Part shown: positions 5,555 through 7,257 of the stretch, piece by piece | Position numbering within the stretch: position 1 is the first letter of the stretch | Layout: every line of letters begins with the position of its first letter | From: an uncultured Oscillospiraceae bacterium | Lineage (GTDB): Bacteria > Bacillota > Clostridia > Oscillospirales > Oscillospiraceae | Direction: 5' to 3' | Assembly (NCBI GenBank): GCA_934668605.1 | Contig: CAKUNY010000097.1 | Location: 1-7,257, forward strand | DNA: 7,257 nt | Notes under the pieces: model-generated | The model's database searches: none | What the model was told of the DNA's origin: nothing | Seen by the model: only the letters and a program-made list of their open reading frames with translations | Program-made: the position numbers and the translations under genes

Positions 5555-6307
5555 ATGAAAGCAAACAGACTCGATCTGCTCGAGGAATATATTCTGGAGC
5601 GCGGAAGCGTGACTCTGCCGGAGCTGTCCGAGGAGTTCAAGGTCTCCATGAACACCGTCCGCAGGGATATGACAGAGCTGGTGCAGCGCGGCAAGGTCAA
5701 AAAGGTCTATGGCGGCGTGACGATCAACGGCGCGGCCGTGCCCCCGGTTTCGATCCGGGAAAACACCCACAGCAAGGAAAAAGAGCGCATCGGCAGACTT
5801 GCCGCGGCTCTGGTGCATGACGGCGATACGATCTATCTGGATTCCGGGACGACAACACCCTGCATTCTGCGCAGCCTGACGAATGTGCAGTCGCTGACTG
5901 TGATCTCCCACAATCTGCGCGCGCTGGAAGAAGCGTCGCAACACAAGGAGTTCCACCTCATCGCTGTGGGCGGAGAGTACAGTTATCGAACCGGGGACTT
6001 TTCGGGTCTGGCCAGTTCCACGGATACGCTCAGCCGCTACCACATCAGCAAGGCGTTCATGTCCGCAACGTCAGTCTCTGTGAAGTTCGGCCTTTCCAGT
6101 ACGTCGTTTCTGGAGGCGGAGATCAAGCGCAGCATCGTTGCGGGAAGCGATTCCATTGTGCTCATGAGCGACCACAGCAAGTTCATGCGCAACGCGGTCA
6201 TCTCGTTCTGCAATCTGGAGCAGCTGTCGGCGATTGTCACCGATCAAGAGCCGGGGGAGGATATCCGGAATTTCTGTCTGGAAAAGAAGATCGAGTTATT
6301 ATATTGA
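5555..6307 (+). CDS. DeoR-family transcriptional regulator of sugar metabolism
   Basis: A 250-residue repressor-type protein of normal family length. The N-terminal winged helix-turn-helix spans about 4-57; its recognition part is VSMNTVRRDMTELVQRG and the family wing is KKVYGGV. The DeoRC sensor domain (about 74-232) follows, with the phosphosugar-binding loop DSGTT (96-100), ISHN (117-120), VGGEY (138-142), EAEIKR (187-192) and DHSKF (206-210). The fold is related to ribose 5-phosphate isomerase, and relatives bind phosphorylated sugars, so a pentose or hexose phosphate is the likely signal. It has its own promoter and a strong terminator, so it can be monocistronic, though read-through from the dehydrogenase is possible. 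Its targets may be its own promoter region or the convergent transketolase genes; neither is shown by the sequence. Confidence 0.95.
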   Translation: MKANRLDLLEEYILERGSVTLPELSEEFKVSMNTVRRDMTELVQRGKVKKVYGGVTINGAAVPPVSIRENTHSKEKERIGRLAAALVHDGDTIYLDSGTTTPCILRSLTNVQSLTVISHNLRALEEASQHKEFHLIAVGGEYSYRTGDFSGLASSTDTLSRYHISKAFMSATSVSVKFGLSSTSFLEAEIKRSIVAGSDSIVLMSDHSKFMRNAVISFCNLEQLSAIVTDQEPGEDIRNFCLEKKIELLY

Positions 6308-6313
6308 ATGAAC

Positions 6314-6352
6314 CACGCTCTCCGGAGGCTTCCGGGGAGCGTGATTTTTTTT
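6314..6352 (+). terminator. Rho-independent terminator of the deoR-family gene
   Basis: A 13-bp stem (CACGCTCTCCGGA at 6314-6326 with TCCGGGGAGCGTG at 6331-6343, one G-U pair) has a 4-base loop. One A and then eight T (6345-6352) follow. It starts 6 bases after the deoR stop and is the strongest terminator in the window. Confidence 0.93.
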
Positions 6353-6388
6353 GCTCCGGCAAATCAGAATGATAGCGGCGGATTGCAC

Positions 6389-6422
6389 AAAAGGCTCCCG
6401 AAGGTTTTCCGGAAGCCTTTTT
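6389..6422 (-). terminator. Terminator of the transketolase subunit gene, possibly bidirectional
   Basis: AAAAGGCTCCCG (6389-6400) and CGGAAGCCTTTT (6411-6422 with C6410 also available) pair over 12 bp. The single imperfect pair is an acceptable G-U in the minus-strand RNA but an A-C mismatch in the plus-strand RNA, so it suits the gene ending at 6455. T runs flank it on both strands, so it may back up the deoR terminator. Confidence 0.8.
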
Positions 6423-6454
6423 GCATGGGATCAAAAATCAGAGACTTACGCGAT

Positions 6455-7257
6455 TCAGCGGTCAAGCGCTCGCTTTACTTCGCGGACAATGTGCTCTGCG
6501 GTCAGATCGAACTGCTTGCGCAGATAATCCTGCGGGCCGACCTCGCCGAAAACATCCTCGACGGCGACGCAGCCGAACTTCACAGCCATGCCGCAGATCG
6601 CGTTCTGCACGGCACTGGTCAGGCCGCCGATCTTGTTGTGGTTTTCCGCCGTGACGACGGCGCCGGTTTTCTCGGCATATTCGCAGATGAGCGCGTCGTC
6701 GAGCGGCTTGACGGTGACGGGATCAATGACGGCAGCGTCAATACCTTCCCCGGCAAGCAGCTTTGCAGCCTCCATGGCCTCGTGTACCATGATACCGCTG
6801 GCGACGATGACAGCATCCTTGCCCTCGCGCAGAACAGCGCCCTTGCCGGGCTTAAATGTATAATTGTCCGGATAGACCGGGTAGGACTCCTTGCGTCCGA
6901 CACGGATGTATTTCACGCCCGGCAGGCTCTGGAACTGGTGGAGGAACGAACGGAGCATGTTCACGTCCGTCACGTCAACAACAATTGCACCGGGAATCGC
7001 GCGATAGAGCGCCATATCCTCAAACGGCATGTGCGTGCCGCCGTTGAATGCGGCGGTAATGCCGGGGTCGGAGCCAATGACGGTGACGGAATTTCCGGCA
7101 TACGCGCCGGAGAGAAACACCTGATCATAACAGCGGCGGGAAGCAAACGGACCGAAGGTGTGGACAATGGGCTTGAAGCCGACGGCGGACATACCGCAGG
7201 CGATGCCGACCATGTTTGCCTCGGCAATGCCGCAGTCAATGGCGCGCGGCGTTCTGG
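6455..7257 (-). CDS. Transketolase, C-terminal subunit (partial, 5' end beyond the window)
   Basis: Transketolase moves two-carbon ketol units between pentose, tetrose and hexose phosphates using thiamine diphosphate and Mg2+. The visible 266 residues begin in the pyrimidine-binding domain with RAIDCGIAEANMVGIACG, whose Glu in GIAEAN is the conserved residue that activates the cofactor. The aromatic-rich HTFGPFASRRCYDQV follows, then GTHMPFEDMALYRAIPG with the conserved His. The C-terminal transketolase domain starts around GKDAVIVASG and ends at VKRALDR. No stop or plausible start lies before the right edge; the ATG at 7213 is internal, because homology continues upstream. The size fits the roughly 310-residue C-terminal half of the split transketolases common in Clostridia and archaea, so the N-terminal subunit gene should lie just beyond 7257 on the same strand. 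It would use the ribulose 5-phosphate-derived pentoses made through Gnd. Confidence 0.95.
   Translation of the reverse strand, partial: RTPRAIDCGIAEANMVGIACGMSAVGFKPIVHTFGPFASRRCYDQVFLSGAYAGNSVTVIGSDPGITAAFNGGTHMPFEDMALYRAIPGAIVVDVTDVNMLRSFLHQFQSLPGVKYIRVGRKESYPVYPDNYTFKPGKGAVLREGKDAVIVASGIMVHEAMEAAKLLAGEGIDAAVIDPVTVKPLDDALICEYAEKTGAVVTAENHNKIGGLTSAVQNAICGMAVKFGCVAVEDVFGEVGPQDYLRKQFDLTAEHIVREVKRALDR

Noticed and set aside
1..7257. CRISPR arrays, tRNA or rRNA genes, riboswitches, insertion sequences
   Set aside because: Looked for on both strands; no regularly spaced repeats, cloverleaf-like sequences, conserved riboswitch cores, transposase motifs or terminal inverted repeats were recognised.

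Overview
The window looks like chromosomal DNA of an endospore-forming, fairly GC-rich Clostridia member, plausibly of the Oscillospiraceae type. This is inference from three things: a fragment of the sporulation sigma factor gene sigK, a transketolase encoded as a separate C-terminal subunit, and Gram-positive-style ribosome binding sites and promoters. No taxonomic marker gene is present.

Left edge (1-495). A partial, unrecognised, AT-richer plus-strand gene ends at 220 and is followed by an intrinsic terminator. It faces a minus-strand ORF (292-495) that is clearly the N-terminus of pro-sigma-K: hydrophobic pro-sequence, then the conserved start of the sigma core. That ORF stops inside sigma region 2, just after the NLRLVAHI motif. 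Base composition drops from about 54% to about 42% G+C (hand count) close to the point where the homology ends. This is the pattern expected if sigK is interrupted by an integrated element, like the skin elements of Bacillus subtilis and Clostridioides difficile, although the excision machinery and the 3' half of sigK are outside the window.

Middle (549-5370). This is a sugar-acid module around a divergent promoter region. On the minus strand is 6-phosphogluconate dehydrogenase (gnd), with a consensus sigma-A promoter and a strong terminator. On the plus strand is an operon of a GntR/FCD regulator, an FGGY sugar kinase and a D-2-hydroxyacid dehydrogenase. A perfect 16-bp palindrome just downstream of the gnd promoter has a near copy lying on the -10 box of the gntR promoter, so the GntR protein probably controls both arms. 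Together the enzymes could carry gluconate or 2-ketogluconate to 6-phosphogluconate and then to ribulose 5-phosphate.

Right part (5371-7257). A DeoR-family regulator has its own promoter, preceded by two copies of an 11-bp repeat one near-integral number of helical turns apart, and is followed by a strong terminator. Convergent to it is the 3' part of a split transketolase C-terminal subunit gene that runs off the right edge. Transketolase would consume the pentose phosphates produced by Gnd, so the window reads as an oxidative pentose phosphate / sugar-acid neighbourhood with two local regulators.
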